Assembly: GCA_015499995.1 (NCBI GenBank)
Contig: JADNRV010000009.1
Span: forward strand, 496,001 to 560,000
Direction of reading: 5' to 3'
Length of the DNA stretch: 64,000 nt
Source of the DNA: Flammula alnicola
Lineage: Eukaryota; Basidiomycota; Agaricomycetes; Agaricales; Strophariaceae
Shown: in pieces, positions 27,039-36,828 of the stretch
How positions within the stretch are numbered: position 1 is the first letter of the stretch
Layout: every line of letters starts with the position of its first letter
Notes under the pieces: generated by a model
Database searches by the model: none
What the model was told of the DNA's origin: nothing
Seen by the model: only the letters and a program-made list of their open reading frames with translations
Translations under genes and position numbers: made by a program

Positions 27039-27786
27039 CTACATAGCGGCTAATTGACGAATTGTGTCTGTGAATTTCGCTGAATATAAACTATCCCACG
27101 TCACGGTTTTCTGAAATTGACCATTGCTTTTCGACTTCACAATTGCCACTTCAGTCCCAATAATACACATTCCCACTGCCTTGTCTGCCCAACGAAACCC
27201 CATTTTGCCCATGACAAGAAGATAACGGTTGAGTTGTTTCACAACGTTATCCTTATCTTCTTTTGAAGGAGGTCTGAGATCTCGCCCAAGCGAGCCAACT
27301 TCGACAACCAATCGAATTACGTCCTCATCTTCGCCGTAAACACCCCCTGGCCCATAAGCGGTGACGACAAAATCGGGGTAATGGCACTTGTCGACATGTA
27401 CTAATGCGCCTGGGAGGTCACAAGCAGTTAATCATCATTATCTTCTGAGCTGAGTGCAACATACCTTGTGAGTCAATAGAAGCCCGCCGCTTTATGTCCG
27501 CCTTAACTTCATCGTCTATATCCATGGTTTCGTCTTCCGTACGGAGGATTATAGACCTCAAAGCTTCGACATCTTCTACCTCCAGGTTTGTGGTATCCCA
27601 CAATTCTCGGAGAAGGGCCTGAGGCTTCACGAGAAAACGAACCGGGGGGAAGTTGATAGAAAAGTAGGCGTTGAGTGGGCCATACTGATGAAATTGTGTT
27701 TTTGGTGGTCTGTCGTTCCAGCCCTCAATACGTGCACGAAGGAGGTCTGGGATGGAAGGATCGTTTGGTGCAAAGACCTGCGGCAT
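27039..27786 (-). CDS. Orphan protein, possible restriction-endonuclease-like fold
   Basis: Unrecognised. Two exons on the minus strand, 27786-27465 and 27409-27039, joined in phase 1 over a 55-nt intron; 693 nt, 230 residues, intact. The N-terminal half starts MPQVFAPNDPSIPDLL and contains an acidic segment (TEDETMDIDDEVKAD). The C-terminal half reads IRLVVEVGSLGRDL and later RWADKAVGMCIIG. A beta strand with E-V-G followed by a helix and then a second strand resembles the core of PD-(D/E)xK-type proteins, but the full Asp...Glu-x-Lys set is not seen, so this is only a suggestion. It is divergent from the orphan gene at 27932 or 28021, with 145-234 bases between the starts. Confidence 0.6.
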
Positions 27787-27931
27787 GAGATGATAGTGAG
27801 CGCGAGAATGCTTTGGAAAGCGATGGCTGCGTTGATAGACTCGACAATAAAGACATCACGGTTATATATGGCTCTTACAGAGAGAAAGCTTGTGATTCTG
27901 AGTTCCGTTTGAGGTCAGAACAATAGAGTAA

Positions 27932-28478
27932 ATGGCAGCAACACAAAGCGTAGCGGAGTTTGAAACCTCACAGTATATCTTGCACGATGCACCGTTCTTC
28001 TACCACCCTCACGTTCTAACATGCCGATTTTCGACTGCGGGTATTCCATCCAACAAGATTACATAAAGCCATTTGTCAAGCAAGAAAGTGGGGATGAGGA
28101 CGAGGAGGAGGAGGAATATGGCCCACAGAGCCTCCTATGGGATATCAATGAATGGTGGTTAGCCCTACCGCTCGACTCACGGAGAGTAACGCCACTTCCA
28201 GACAGTTCGTGTTCTTGTGCTATTACCCACTATCCAAACCTCTAATCATTAACATGTGTCTCCCCATTTCAGTCTATGTCCCTGATGGAAAGAGTGGTTA
28301 CGAGAACGGCGCCATCTGGGTGCGCACGCGACGACGCGTTAGAGCTGAAGGGGTTGAAGGCTTGAGCGAGATCGAGGCCGACAGGATAGTAAAGAGGCGG
28401 TTTTTGAAAGCGATTGGCGCAGGTTTCGATGAAAATCAGATGGTTTTCTTCGCGAAACCAGTTAAAACATCGAAGTAG
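27932..28478 (+). CDS. Orphan acidic protein (start uncertain)
   Basis: Unrecognised. Two exons: one ending at 28204, then 28273-28478, joined in phase 1 across a GTTCGT...TTTCAG intron. The secure part begins at the ATG at 28021 (MPIFDCGYSIQQDYIKPF) and gives 129 residues with a strongly acidic run (GDEDEEEEEYG) and a basic C-terminal region (WVRTRRRVRAEG ... ADRIVKRRFLKAIG). An upstream ATG at 27932 opens 30-plus good codons (MAATQSVAEFETSQYILHD) but reaches the main frame only if one base is missing near 28020. Given the many such defects in this window, the longer form of about 160 residues is credible. The neighbouring orphan on the other strand shares the promoter interval. Confidence 0.5.
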
Positions 28479-29073
28479 AACAACATGACCTTACTAATGA
28501 ATATGCTGGGTCGTCAGTCACTATGTTGCTCATGGCACTGGCACATGACTATCTTGAGAGTGTTTCGCCCGGAAACCGGTTGGCAAACAGTTTCCATCAA
28601 GTAAGTTACAACCGCAACGCCTTGTTCATCACGATATCGGCGTTTCTTATTCGCCAATGGCCATCCTCGTAACTCGTTCCTCTGACAGACTTGACGTTGC
28701 AATTCTCACTGAACTATCCATGGCACACGGTCTATGGTCGCACGCTGATCTAATCACTGACAGTTTCTATAGCTCATGCGGCCTAGTTCTATCCTCCCCC
28801 AATTATCGTTTCTTCTATCACTTCGTGGTGTCGAGAGTGCTGGCACCTTGCATATTTCATTAGGTCAGTTAAGGTTTACATGGACTCCGCCTTGGCGCTC
28901 TCGACAAGTTTGACTAACGCTACCGTTCACAGGCCTTCCGCCTGAAGGGCTTGACGCTCTTTCTCGCTTCCCTTCCTTTCCATTGCACATTCCTTGGGCG
29001 CGTTGTGGCGCTGGATTCGCTTCTCTCTTCCCATTCCCTTGAGCTCGCACTCTCTTCCCATATGCCATCAGAG
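28479..29073. other. Intergenic/5' region of the membrane glycoprotein gene
   Basis: No gene supported. The last part holds C/T-rich DNA (about 28950-29060) before the ATG of the membrane glycoprotein and may be its 5' UTR. A tract ending TTCACAG near 28931 could be a 5' UTR acceptor. Confidence 0.4.
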
Positions 29074-30921
29074 ATGTCGATATCTCTTCCACGTCTGTAT
29101 CTGTTTTGGCTTCTAGCTACATTTGTCTCGCCATCTTTGGCACAGACAAGTAAGCTATTTCAATGGGGATTCGCGAATACGGTGTGTTTCTCCTTGTTTA
29201 TTGTTCTTCCAAGTGCATACGTGCTGAGGGCGCCCTATCTTAGGCTTTGTCAACATCGTTACCTACATGTGTCTCGCTGCCGATTATTGTGAAGTCATTC
29301 GATCCTACTACAAACGCCACCAACGGAACTCCCCCGTACTATATGATAGCATTCGCAGTCGGTGGAACGCCAGTGACGACGTTTATTGGGACGGATGAAA
29401 ATAACCTCAGCTGGACAGTCACTCAACCCGTTGGTGAGCAACTTTTTCTGCTGCATCTTGGTCGTCGACTTACTCGGTTATCAGGCTCTCAACTTGTATT
29501 AAGTGTGGTTGATGCGAATGGGAGTGCTGGAGGTATTCCGCCGCGTATTTTGAATGTCATCCGTGAGTGAATTCGGTTCCATATCTCCAAACCAAAATTG
29601 ATGTTCCGGAAGCCGGTTCTACCACACAATGCGTTAATACCCCACTGTTGACGCCTGAATTCAAGGTGACCGCAAATGTTACGGGTAACCTGCAAACCTG
29701 CCAGCCTTGGGGATTCACTGTGAAGGGTGGTGTTCCACCTTATACGATAACTCTCGCTCAACCCAATTCGCCGGTCGTAACGAACGTTACACTGCCTTTC
29801 GGAGACGATAGCTTTACCTACATCAACCGTGCAAACCCTGGTGGCCAGCTTATCGGTAGGTCCAAATTTATCCTCTTTGTCTGATTGATGTGTAGTTACT
29901 GAAGCCCTCCGCTAATAATGCAAATAGGCGCAATCAGTGACTTGTGAGTGCTAGAATCAACTCGTTGCTACATACCACTTCATCTCACTTTCATTAACAG
30001 CACAGGACGTTGGGCCACCGGAACGCCGATCGCTAACACGCAAGGTGATTGACAGGTTTCGTTGTCTGTGTCTTGACATTAACAAGACGCCGTCTCACAG
30101 GGTCTTCCGATGTCTCTTGCGTGGGACTAGTCAGCTCCAGCGGCAATGCAACTCTAATTCAACAAGAGGATAATGCCGCAAATACAGCTGCATCAGCATC
30201 AAGACGACGGAGATCAACCGCCATTGGAGTCTCCGTCACATTGGTTCTCCTTCTCCTGATCGGTCTGGGTGTTGCTGCATTCCTCTACGTACGAAGACGA
30301 CAACAACGGGATAGAGCAGAGCTAATTGCGGCTGCTCCGCGCCAATTCGTCGAGATCGGAGGGCAGCTACCTTCCGTCAGCAACGACCCGGAGTCCTCAA
30401 TAAGTCGATCCGAACCGGTAAACCAACCGGCGTTGAGCAAAGCAGCGCTGGTATCTTCACAGAACAGCTATCGCAGTCCTCCTTCTCCTTCCACCTCTTC
30501 CTCGACCGCTGGTTTATCTTATTACCCCAGCATTCTTGCATCTACCGCTCGAGAGGGGACAGCTAACAGTGAGATCCAATCGCAAGCTTCCAGCGGCCGT
30601 GTGTCCCGCCCAGGCTTCACCAAGTTCCCAGCGTCTTCGATTCGGCGTTCAGCGAAAGCGCTTGAAGCTGGAGTCCTGTCGACGCGCTCACCGGATTCTG
30701 AGTATCCGGAAACTGCTGTCTCGGACAATAGTAACGTGCTGGGGAGGCAACCATCTGCTATATCATCCACCAGAACTGGTGCCGTGGGCCGTGGGCTGAC
30801 GCCAGTCGAAACAGTAGAAGAGGAAGCTGAGGCCGTATACCAACACCAAGACGCGGGTGTTGTTCGAGAATTGCCGCCACCATATGCTGATCGAGGTGGA
30901 CCTGGACGTCCATCTTCGTAA
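29074..30921 (+). CDS. Single-pass membrane glycoprotein, copy A of an inverted paralogue pair
   Basis: Unnamed family. Seven exons: 29074-29181, 29244-29433, 29485-29562, 29613-29855, 29928-29943 (16-nt microexon), 30001-30044 and 30101-30921; 1500 nt, 499 residues, all phases consistent. Residues 1-24 form a signal peptide (LYLFWLLATFVSPSLAQ). The ectodomain begins KLFQWGFANT and carries many N-glycosylation sequons (NAT, NGT, NLS, NGS, NVT) and cysteines. A membrane segment of about 23 residues (GVSVTLVLLLLIGLGVAAFLY) lies between RRRR and RRRQQR. The cytoplasmic tail is Ser/Pro-rich with RQFVEIG next to the membrane, GFTKFPASSIRR in the middle, and an LPPPY motif near the C-terminus. PPxY motifs bind WW domains of Rsp5/NEDD4 ligases, so ubiquitin-driven endocytosis is likely. 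A start 12 bases upstream at 29062 is also possible. The paralogue is at 47649-49807. Confidence 0.85.
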
Positions 30922-31515
30922 TTTTTTTTACTTCCAATTTCTATACATGTTATTCTCTTTCTATTGGTGTATTATGGGTCTACGACGAATTAAGTCGCAT
31001 TATATGTAACAGGAACTAGTTTCGTCTTATGAAGCTCACGGGTGGGCTGAATCCAGTCTTTTTCTGCTGAGTTGCTATGCCCGATGCTTTATCCTCCTAG
31101 ACGCTTATAATGATTGAACAGCAACCGTCATGTATCAAACAATTTGATTCGATAACGTCTAAAGAGAAGACATCCTTTCCAATCATGAGAAAGATCGAGA
31201 AAAATACATCTATATTCTAAAACGACATGGGTTCTCACGGGGGGGATAAATCGGGCGCGGCTCATTGGCTAGAGACAAAGACAAAAACTCATTGGCTAAG
31301 GCTTGGGCTTACAGAGATCTGTGGCGAGGCATGGGCACGTGACTCATCGATGGTCCTGGCCTGCTCTCGGCCCTCACTCTAGATGTTACCATTGGCTTAC
31401 AACTTGCACAACTCTTTCACCGTGCAAAGCACGGGTCCACAGTCTAGTATATGTACAATCAGACAGTCGACAGCACCAAAACCCTCCCCTTCCACCCCAG
31501 CTGGTCAACAGTCTC
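30922..31515. other. Intergenic, convergent 3' region
   Basis: Lies between two genes that end towards each other. Only 3' UTR-like T-rich and A/T-rich sequence is seen, apart from short ORFs that are antisense to, or run into, the next gene. Confidence 0.5.
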
Positions 31516-31992
31516 TCAGACCCAGGCCTCAGGCCTAGGCGACTGCGATCCCCGACGGCGTCTCATGAGCAATTTCCCTCCAAACGAGCCCACTCCTTTC
31601 ATAATCATGGCTATCCCCTCTATGATCATCCCGCAAGCGTAGAGCCCCATTCCCGCGAAGGCTATGGGCGTGGTAAGAAGGATGAAAAATCCTCGAACGA
31701 TGTCATCCAGGACGCTTCTGTTCTCTTCACGAATGGCCCCGAATAAATCTGGCATACGCCAATTGCGTCTGGCCGGCGGCGTCGTGTCGGCAATCGAGCC
31801 GTCGTCGGGTGCGAGCTGGATTGGGGATAACCCTCTGGGCGCCGGCGCCAAGTCAAGAGGAGCGTTATCTGGTTCGCGTTTATCTTCCGCGGCGTCATGC
31901 GCGAGCAGCGGCTGGGTTTCGGGTTCGTGCAGCCAAAGCTCTTCAGAGTGGATGGGGGCAATCGCGGGAAGGGTTGCGGGTGCCATCGCCAT
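31516..31992 (-). CDS. Small membrane protein with disordered N-terminus, copy 1 of a local pair
   Basis: Unrecognised family. Single exon, 158 residues. About 95 N-terminal residues are acidic, Pro/Ala-rich and probably disordered. They contain ETQPLL, which fits the [DE]xxxLL sorting signal for vacuole/lysosome-type trafficking. Then follows a hydrophobic region of about 42 residues, RGFFILLTTPIAFAGMGL and YACGMIIEGIAMIMKGVGS, ending in RRRRGS. The hydrophobic region could form one long or two short membrane segments (hairpin). The same core, with the pattern TPxAxAGMGxYACGxIxEG, recurs in the next gene (33111-33653), so the pair arose by local duplication. The N-termini share nothing obvious. 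Confidence 0.7.
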   Translation of the reverse strand: MAMAPATLPAIAPIHSEELWLHEPETQPLLAHDAAEDKREPDNAPLDLAPAPRGLSPIQLAPDDGSIADTTPPARRNWRMPDLFGAIREENRSVLDDIVRGFFILLTTPIAFAGMGLYACGMIIEGIAMIMKGVGSFGGKLLMRRRRGSQSPRPEAWV

Positions 31993-33110
31993 CTTGTAGA
32001 TATAGCAACTTGAAGCCTGTTATTTAAACGTCAAGGCTAGATGGCCTCAGATAAAGAAACACCCTCACAGAAAGACGGTCAGAGATCAAAAGAGGGGGTG
32101 GAAAGGCAATCTACAGGTGTTAGATATTTCGGGCTACTATTTATTCTTTTTGTCAGACTCAAAGCGTCAGTCATCAAACTAATTCTCCTCGTTCCGCAGC
32201 GATCTACACCCTGTAACACTTTGTTTTGAGCCAGGATAAGGGAAATAAAGGGTAGTTCCTACGCTGCTTTTATCGATGCGCAGTCTGTCAAGACTTCAGA
32301 ACACACTTTATCTTTGGCGACTATGAGCCGAGACGGCCTTCTCAGCCCGCAATGAGAAGGTTCACCCTCGGACACGATGCCGGAAGCCTGAAGTCAGTAG
32401 GTCGAGGCTTTGCGAAAGACTTCGAAGGAATGGAGAAGATAATAAATCATTTTATTTTATATCTTAGCTCACCTTCCATGTACGAACAAGATAAGTCGAG
32501 TCATCAAACACGCCGTGCTGCTAATTATGTCCTTAAATTTATATGCCCTCTGCGTAAAATACTCAGCAAATTCCATTAATTATTTGCCCGTGGCTCCAAT
32601 ATTTAACTCGGAACGCCCGGATTAGCCAAAGAGCACGGATGATTGACGGGCGCTTATTTCTTGCAGTGCGATTTAATGCAGCTTTTCTACTGACAAGAAT
32701 AGTCTTTATATCTCTCCCTTAACTTGAATTGACTATCGGAGCGTGTTCGAATTAAACATAAAGCCGCATTGTCATTCAATGCCCCAATGACAATTGCAAT
32801 GCTATGTTCTTGGCGACCGCCATGGGTAAAGATCCCCGCAATCTATAAATAGACCCAGAAGCTCCAGGGAGGCTTGCTTCGCCCAACGATTGACGATAAC
32901 ACCTCCACCCAAATCGTAATCTTACAGTACACTACCGCAGTCATTTAGTCACGCTCAACCACTAGAATGGACCATAATGGGCTATAATTACAACACTGCC
33001 GGTGGATAGATGTACAAAGAACTAGAGCAGATGAGATCATGGACGTCGGTGATGGAATAGGGTACACGCAGTATTTATCTCGATACTTCCTTGCAGTTTC
33101 AAACGCAGAA
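31993..33110. other. Intergenic, no gene supported
   Basis: About 1.1 kb, notably A/T-rich from 32420 to 32780. It contains only short ORFs. It would hold the promoter of the small membrane protein that starts at 31992 and the 3' end of the next one. Confidence 0.5.
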
Positions 33111-33653
33111 TTAAATAGGCCCGGTGAATTTCTTGGGTTTTGCACGCACTGCGGTAGAAAGTGGGAGCTTTCCGAGCGAGCCGATACCCTTCAAGATTGT
33201 ACCCGTGCCCTCTGCGATCAACCCACAGGCGTAAACCCCCATCCCCGCCACTGCAAGCGGCGTCCCCAGTATTAATAAAAGCCCACGCCCCATCTGTTTT
33301 GCGGGGTTCTCTCTGACATTGTCCTCGTGCGAGTCAGGGAATGCGGCATACAAGTCCGCATCCATCTTCGAGCCCCACTTTGAACCTCGTTTGAGTTTCT
33401 TCGGTTTCTCGGGCGCAGGGGGAGGGCCGACGACGTTAGTCGGCATAACATCTGACTGAGGCTCCGTTCTCGCAAAGCGGAGAGCTGAGGCTACTCGTGC
33501 AGCTGCGTCGTTGATCTCGTTTTGTGGGGCTCCTCTCGCGATAAGTTCGCGGTATGCCGCTAGTTCCCTTTCGAGAACATCGAGAGAATCACTCCATTGC
33601 TCATCCCCCCGGAGGGTTTCCGATCCAGTGTAGGTTGGCGTTAAAACTCCCAT
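33111..33653 (-). CDS. Small membrane protein with disordered N-terminus, copy 2 of a local pair
   Basis: Unrecognised family, paralogue of the gene at 31516-31992. Single exon, 180 residues, intact. The N-terminal half contains a predicted helix (DVLERELAAYRELIARG, then AAARVASALRFA) and a Pro-rich, Lys-rich linker (PPPAPEKPKKLKRGSKWGS). The hydrophobic core reads RGLLLILGTPLAVAGMGV followed by YACGLIAEGTGTILKGIGS, matching copy 1 almost position by position. The C-terminus is basic. The conserved Gly and Ala positions in the core suggest helix-helix packing in a membrane. Function is unknown. Confidence 0.7.
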   Translation of the reverse strand: MGVLTPTYTGSETLRGDEQWSDSLDVLERELAAYRELIARGAPQNEINDAAARVASALRFARTEPQSDVMPTNVVGPPPAPEKPKKLKRGSKWGSKMDADLYAAFPDSHEDNVRENPAKQMGRGLLLILGTPLAVAGMGVYACGLIAEGTGTILKGIGSLGKLPLSTAVRAKPKKFTGPI

Positions 33654-34424
33654 CCTTTGAATAGTCTAATCGTTCAACGTTAGATGAAACGGAAAACGAA
33701 AGAGGACAGTTTTCGTACGAAGGGTGATCAAGGAACGAAGAATGACTATCAGAACCCCTCCGCAGAGATGGGTCCCTTTTTATGATCTCTCGCCATGAGG
33801 AGACAGAAGGATATCCCATTTCTGGCTGGTTCAAACTTCCTTTGTGCGCAGCTCGTCACTAATACCATAACCCGTGTACACGGCCTTTTGAGCCCATGGA
33901 GAGAAATATGAACAAAAAGAGTAGCTGAATTTCATCCTCGTGCTGATTGCGCGACTGACAGACCTGCTACTTATGCCTTCTGTCACTATATAATAATAGA
34001 AGTTAAGAGCAAGGTGGACTTACGGGTGGATTTATGCCCTTGAATAAGCACCGCTAAATCTTGCAGAGAACACCACGTCGACTGAAAAGACGCAGTCAGG
34101 GAGAACAATCGTCCTTGAAATGTTATGGTCTTTCAGTGCCTACCATGCTCAACGCGGCAGGTCCAGGAACTTGAGGCTTACTTACACAAGGATTACACGA
34201 TGCTCAGTTCATGATGCCCGGAATCGAATTAGTCCTCAGAGGCCAAGATGGAAGAGAAGGCGTGCAAGAGCATAATATTTCGGCAGGGCAAACTTGGGGC
34301 AAACGCCCAAGGTGCAAGCATGACGTTGAACAGTGCGGCACAGGAATGCGAGGACACGGTGGCTGGAAAAAGTTTGTCGGGATCGATGGGTAATAAGAAG
34401 AATTTATCGTGACTTAGTACACAT
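33654..34424. other. Intergenic, no gene supported
   Basis: Upstream region of the small membrane protein, then unassigned sequence up to the tRNA gene. Only short ORFs. Confidence 0.5.
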
Positions 34425-34545
34425 GGTGAGATGGCCGAGCGGTCTAAGGCGCCAGACTAAGGATCAGGACATTACGTGTCCATCATTTGTGTATTACTAT
34501 GCAATCTGGTCCTCCGGGGCGTGGGTTCGAATCCCACTCTCATCA
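34425..34545 (+). tRNA. tRNA-Leu(AAG) with a 41-nt intron
   Basis: Class II tRNA. The acceptor stem GGTGAGA pairs with TCTCATC (one G-T) and the discriminator is A at 34545. The D-arm region TGGCCGAGCGGTCTAAGG is standard for tRNA-Leu and contains box A. The anticodon stem is CCAGA with TCTGG and the anticodon AAG lies at 34459-34461. The intron runs from 34463 to 34503, starting one base 3' of the anticodon as in all eukaryotic tRNA introns, and holds a perfect 5-bp hairpin GGACA-TTACG-TGTCC. The variable arm is short. The T arm GTGGGTTCGAATCCCAC contains box B. Confidence 0.96.
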
Positions 34546-34696
34546 CATCGTTTTGACTTTTTAAAAATTTCTACGAAGTCGAAGTCATTTGCTAAGTGTT
34601 CTCCTTGTAGCCTTAAACCGCTTCAGGTCTTGATCATGACGTCGACCACTCCAAGTTTTTCATCTTCGTACCGCTGAATGGATATCTACTCGATGA

Positions 34697-36640
34697 TCAA
34701 TCGCCTTCAACTTGAAAGTACCGTTCGACCCCGGCCCTCTCGCTATCGCGAGCGCCAATGCCACCGTCAACACACGGCCCGTGCACGTTGTAGCCTGCAT
34801 GCGCGTGGCCTTTAGCGTCGTTGACAATGCGATCGAACGCCGGTGATTATGATGATGATGCAGCAAGCTCAAGACTCGAAGCGCCGTCAGGCAGTGGACT
34901 TTGAATAATATGCACAGAGTGCATGGTGTCCTCAGGTTGTTCACGGATGACGTCCGATAGGCGCCGGAGGTCCTCGGTAGAGTACCCGTCGGAGAAGACG
35001 AGGGTGGTGTGGTGTAAGGGGGAGAGGAGCGAGAATATGCTGAGGGGTTTCTCGGCGCTCTATCGCCCAGACGCGCGGCGCTCTCGTGTCCTTATTGTAG
35101 CCAATGCCTTCCACCTTCACCTCTGTATTTTCGATGGCATCCAGTTCCTCCAACTCACCGTAGACTATAGAGCTGCCTCGGAAGGTAACGCCCAGCTGAG
35201 ACATGTCCGCCCTGATCTTCAGTTCGCTTTCCGTGCGCGCCAGAGCAGCGTTGGAGACGTGGTTTAGGAGTTCGGTCGTTTTGTTGAGCATCTGTGCGAT
35301 GACAGGAAGGCGCTCCTCCCCGTAGGTGTCCAGCAGGGCGGTGGGGGCATAACCTTTGTGCACCAGGGCCAGCTTCCAGCCTAGGTTGAACTGGGTAAAG
35401 TTACAATATTAGCACCTCAACCTTGCAGCAGGTTGAGGAATAAATTTGTTACTGACCGAATCTTGAATGCTAGAATTTAGATCTTATAATTTATTTAAAA
35501 TGAAAGCAGTGATCAGAAAGTCGATGAAAAGATAAAGGACGAAGTATCTACCTGACTTCTGGTGGGACTATGGCAGCATCTGTAAGTACGCCCAAGTCAG
35601 AACGCTGTTGCAAGATGAATTTATCGCGCACATAACACGCCCCTCCTGCTATAAACACCCTGCCCACTCCGAGTTGTTTCACCATTCGAATGTTCGGCCT
35701 GGATAACAGGCCATGAGCATCGACACGGTTCAAAGTTTTCAATGGGGTATAGCGCGCCATTCTACTTTAACTTAAAGTATCTCGACACCCATATAACCTC
35801 CAACTTTCAAGACGATATCGCGCCTTCTTGAGCTCGCGTAGAATTCGTCGAGCACTGACTGGGGGCTGTGAAGCGGCTTCTGGGCGTCGACGTCCTGCCC
35901 TGCGATCAGGAAATTGGTGACGTCGGCGTCCTGGCCCGAGGAGCGCTATAGGGAAAGAATCGAATTTCTTAGTTGATGAGAATGAGCATGCAATTGAAGT
36001 TTATTGAGCAAACATTTTCGATAGCGGGTCTCCCCAGCGTTCCCAGTACTGTATGTAAGAAGGAAGTCAGCGACTCAGCGTTAGACGCGGAGAGGGTTAC
36101 AAATTGCACAGACCTCTCGTGGCTCGCCTTTTAGCCTGATATTACCGATGACCATGCCGTGTTCCTCACGCGTCTCGCCGAGGAACTCCAGTCCAAGCGT
36201 CTTACGCACGACGCTGTGCGAGCTGTCCGTGCCCACTAGCCACGGTACCTCCGCGTGATCGACGCCCACCTCTTTCCCGTCGACATGACGGATGATCTCA
36301 GCTGCGACGCCGTCGGCGGACTGCATGAACGAGCGCAGCTCGGATCCGAATTCCACCTGGCCAGCTTGGCCAGATATGAGCGGAGGATGCGTTCGTGGTG
36401 GTTCTGGCCTAGCATGATCGGGTTCGCCTGAAAAAATAAATGAGATCTCATTTACACTAGGTATATAGAGGACGGACGAAATGGATAGACGTAGGGTATC
36501 CCGCTCGTTGGCTGTTGGATGGGTATCATAGTAGGAAATGCCTTGAGAGGGTCGTGCCCGTCCACCGAGTCGTATTCCCGCATCAGCGGAATCGCTTTTC
36601 CTGCAACGCTGACGTTAGTCTCTTGAAACAGACCAATATA
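34697..36640 (-). pseudogene. Decayed FAD-dependent aromatic monooxygenase (phenol hydroxylase/PheA-TfdB type)
   Basis: Pieces of one enzyme lie in order on the minus strand but in several frames. Near 36450-36080: PIMLGQNHHERILRSYLAKL, a frame break, VEFGSELRSFMQSADG, WLVGTDSSHSVVRKTLGLEF and GNIRLKGEPRE. Near 35930-35780: SSGQDADVTNFLIAGQDVDA and LDEFYASSRRRDIV. Near 35700: RPNIRMVKQLGVGRVFIAGG. Near 35400-35080: the LALVHKGYAP region, then LLDTYGEERLPVIAQMLNKT, and RGSSIVYGELEELD. The C-terminal GYNVHG and VERYF follow, with TGA at 34699-34697. The second FAD motif, normally AGDAAHxHxPxGGxGMN, is replaced by AGGACYVRDKF, and a stop codon interrupts the tail near 34850. The N-terminal GxGxxG region is not found. 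Loss of a cofactor motif means real decay, not only sequence error. Confidence 0.7.
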
Positions 36641-36828
36641 ACAAATGCGCTGACTCCGTCGTGGAAAGAGGATCTACTTCTTGTTGAATCGCGGAGCCGG
36701 TGTATCAGTCACATTTGACGAGTTTAGAATTTCCCGAAATACACGAAGGAAAAGACACCTCGTCATCGCGTAAACCTGTGCATGTGATAAATATAACTGT
36801 CAAGACCCCCCGGGATACCGGAGATCAA

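Noticed and set aside
31303..31746. 147-codon plus ORF
   Set aside because: Overlaps antisense the small membrane-protein gene, whose core is conserved with its neighbour at 33111-33653.
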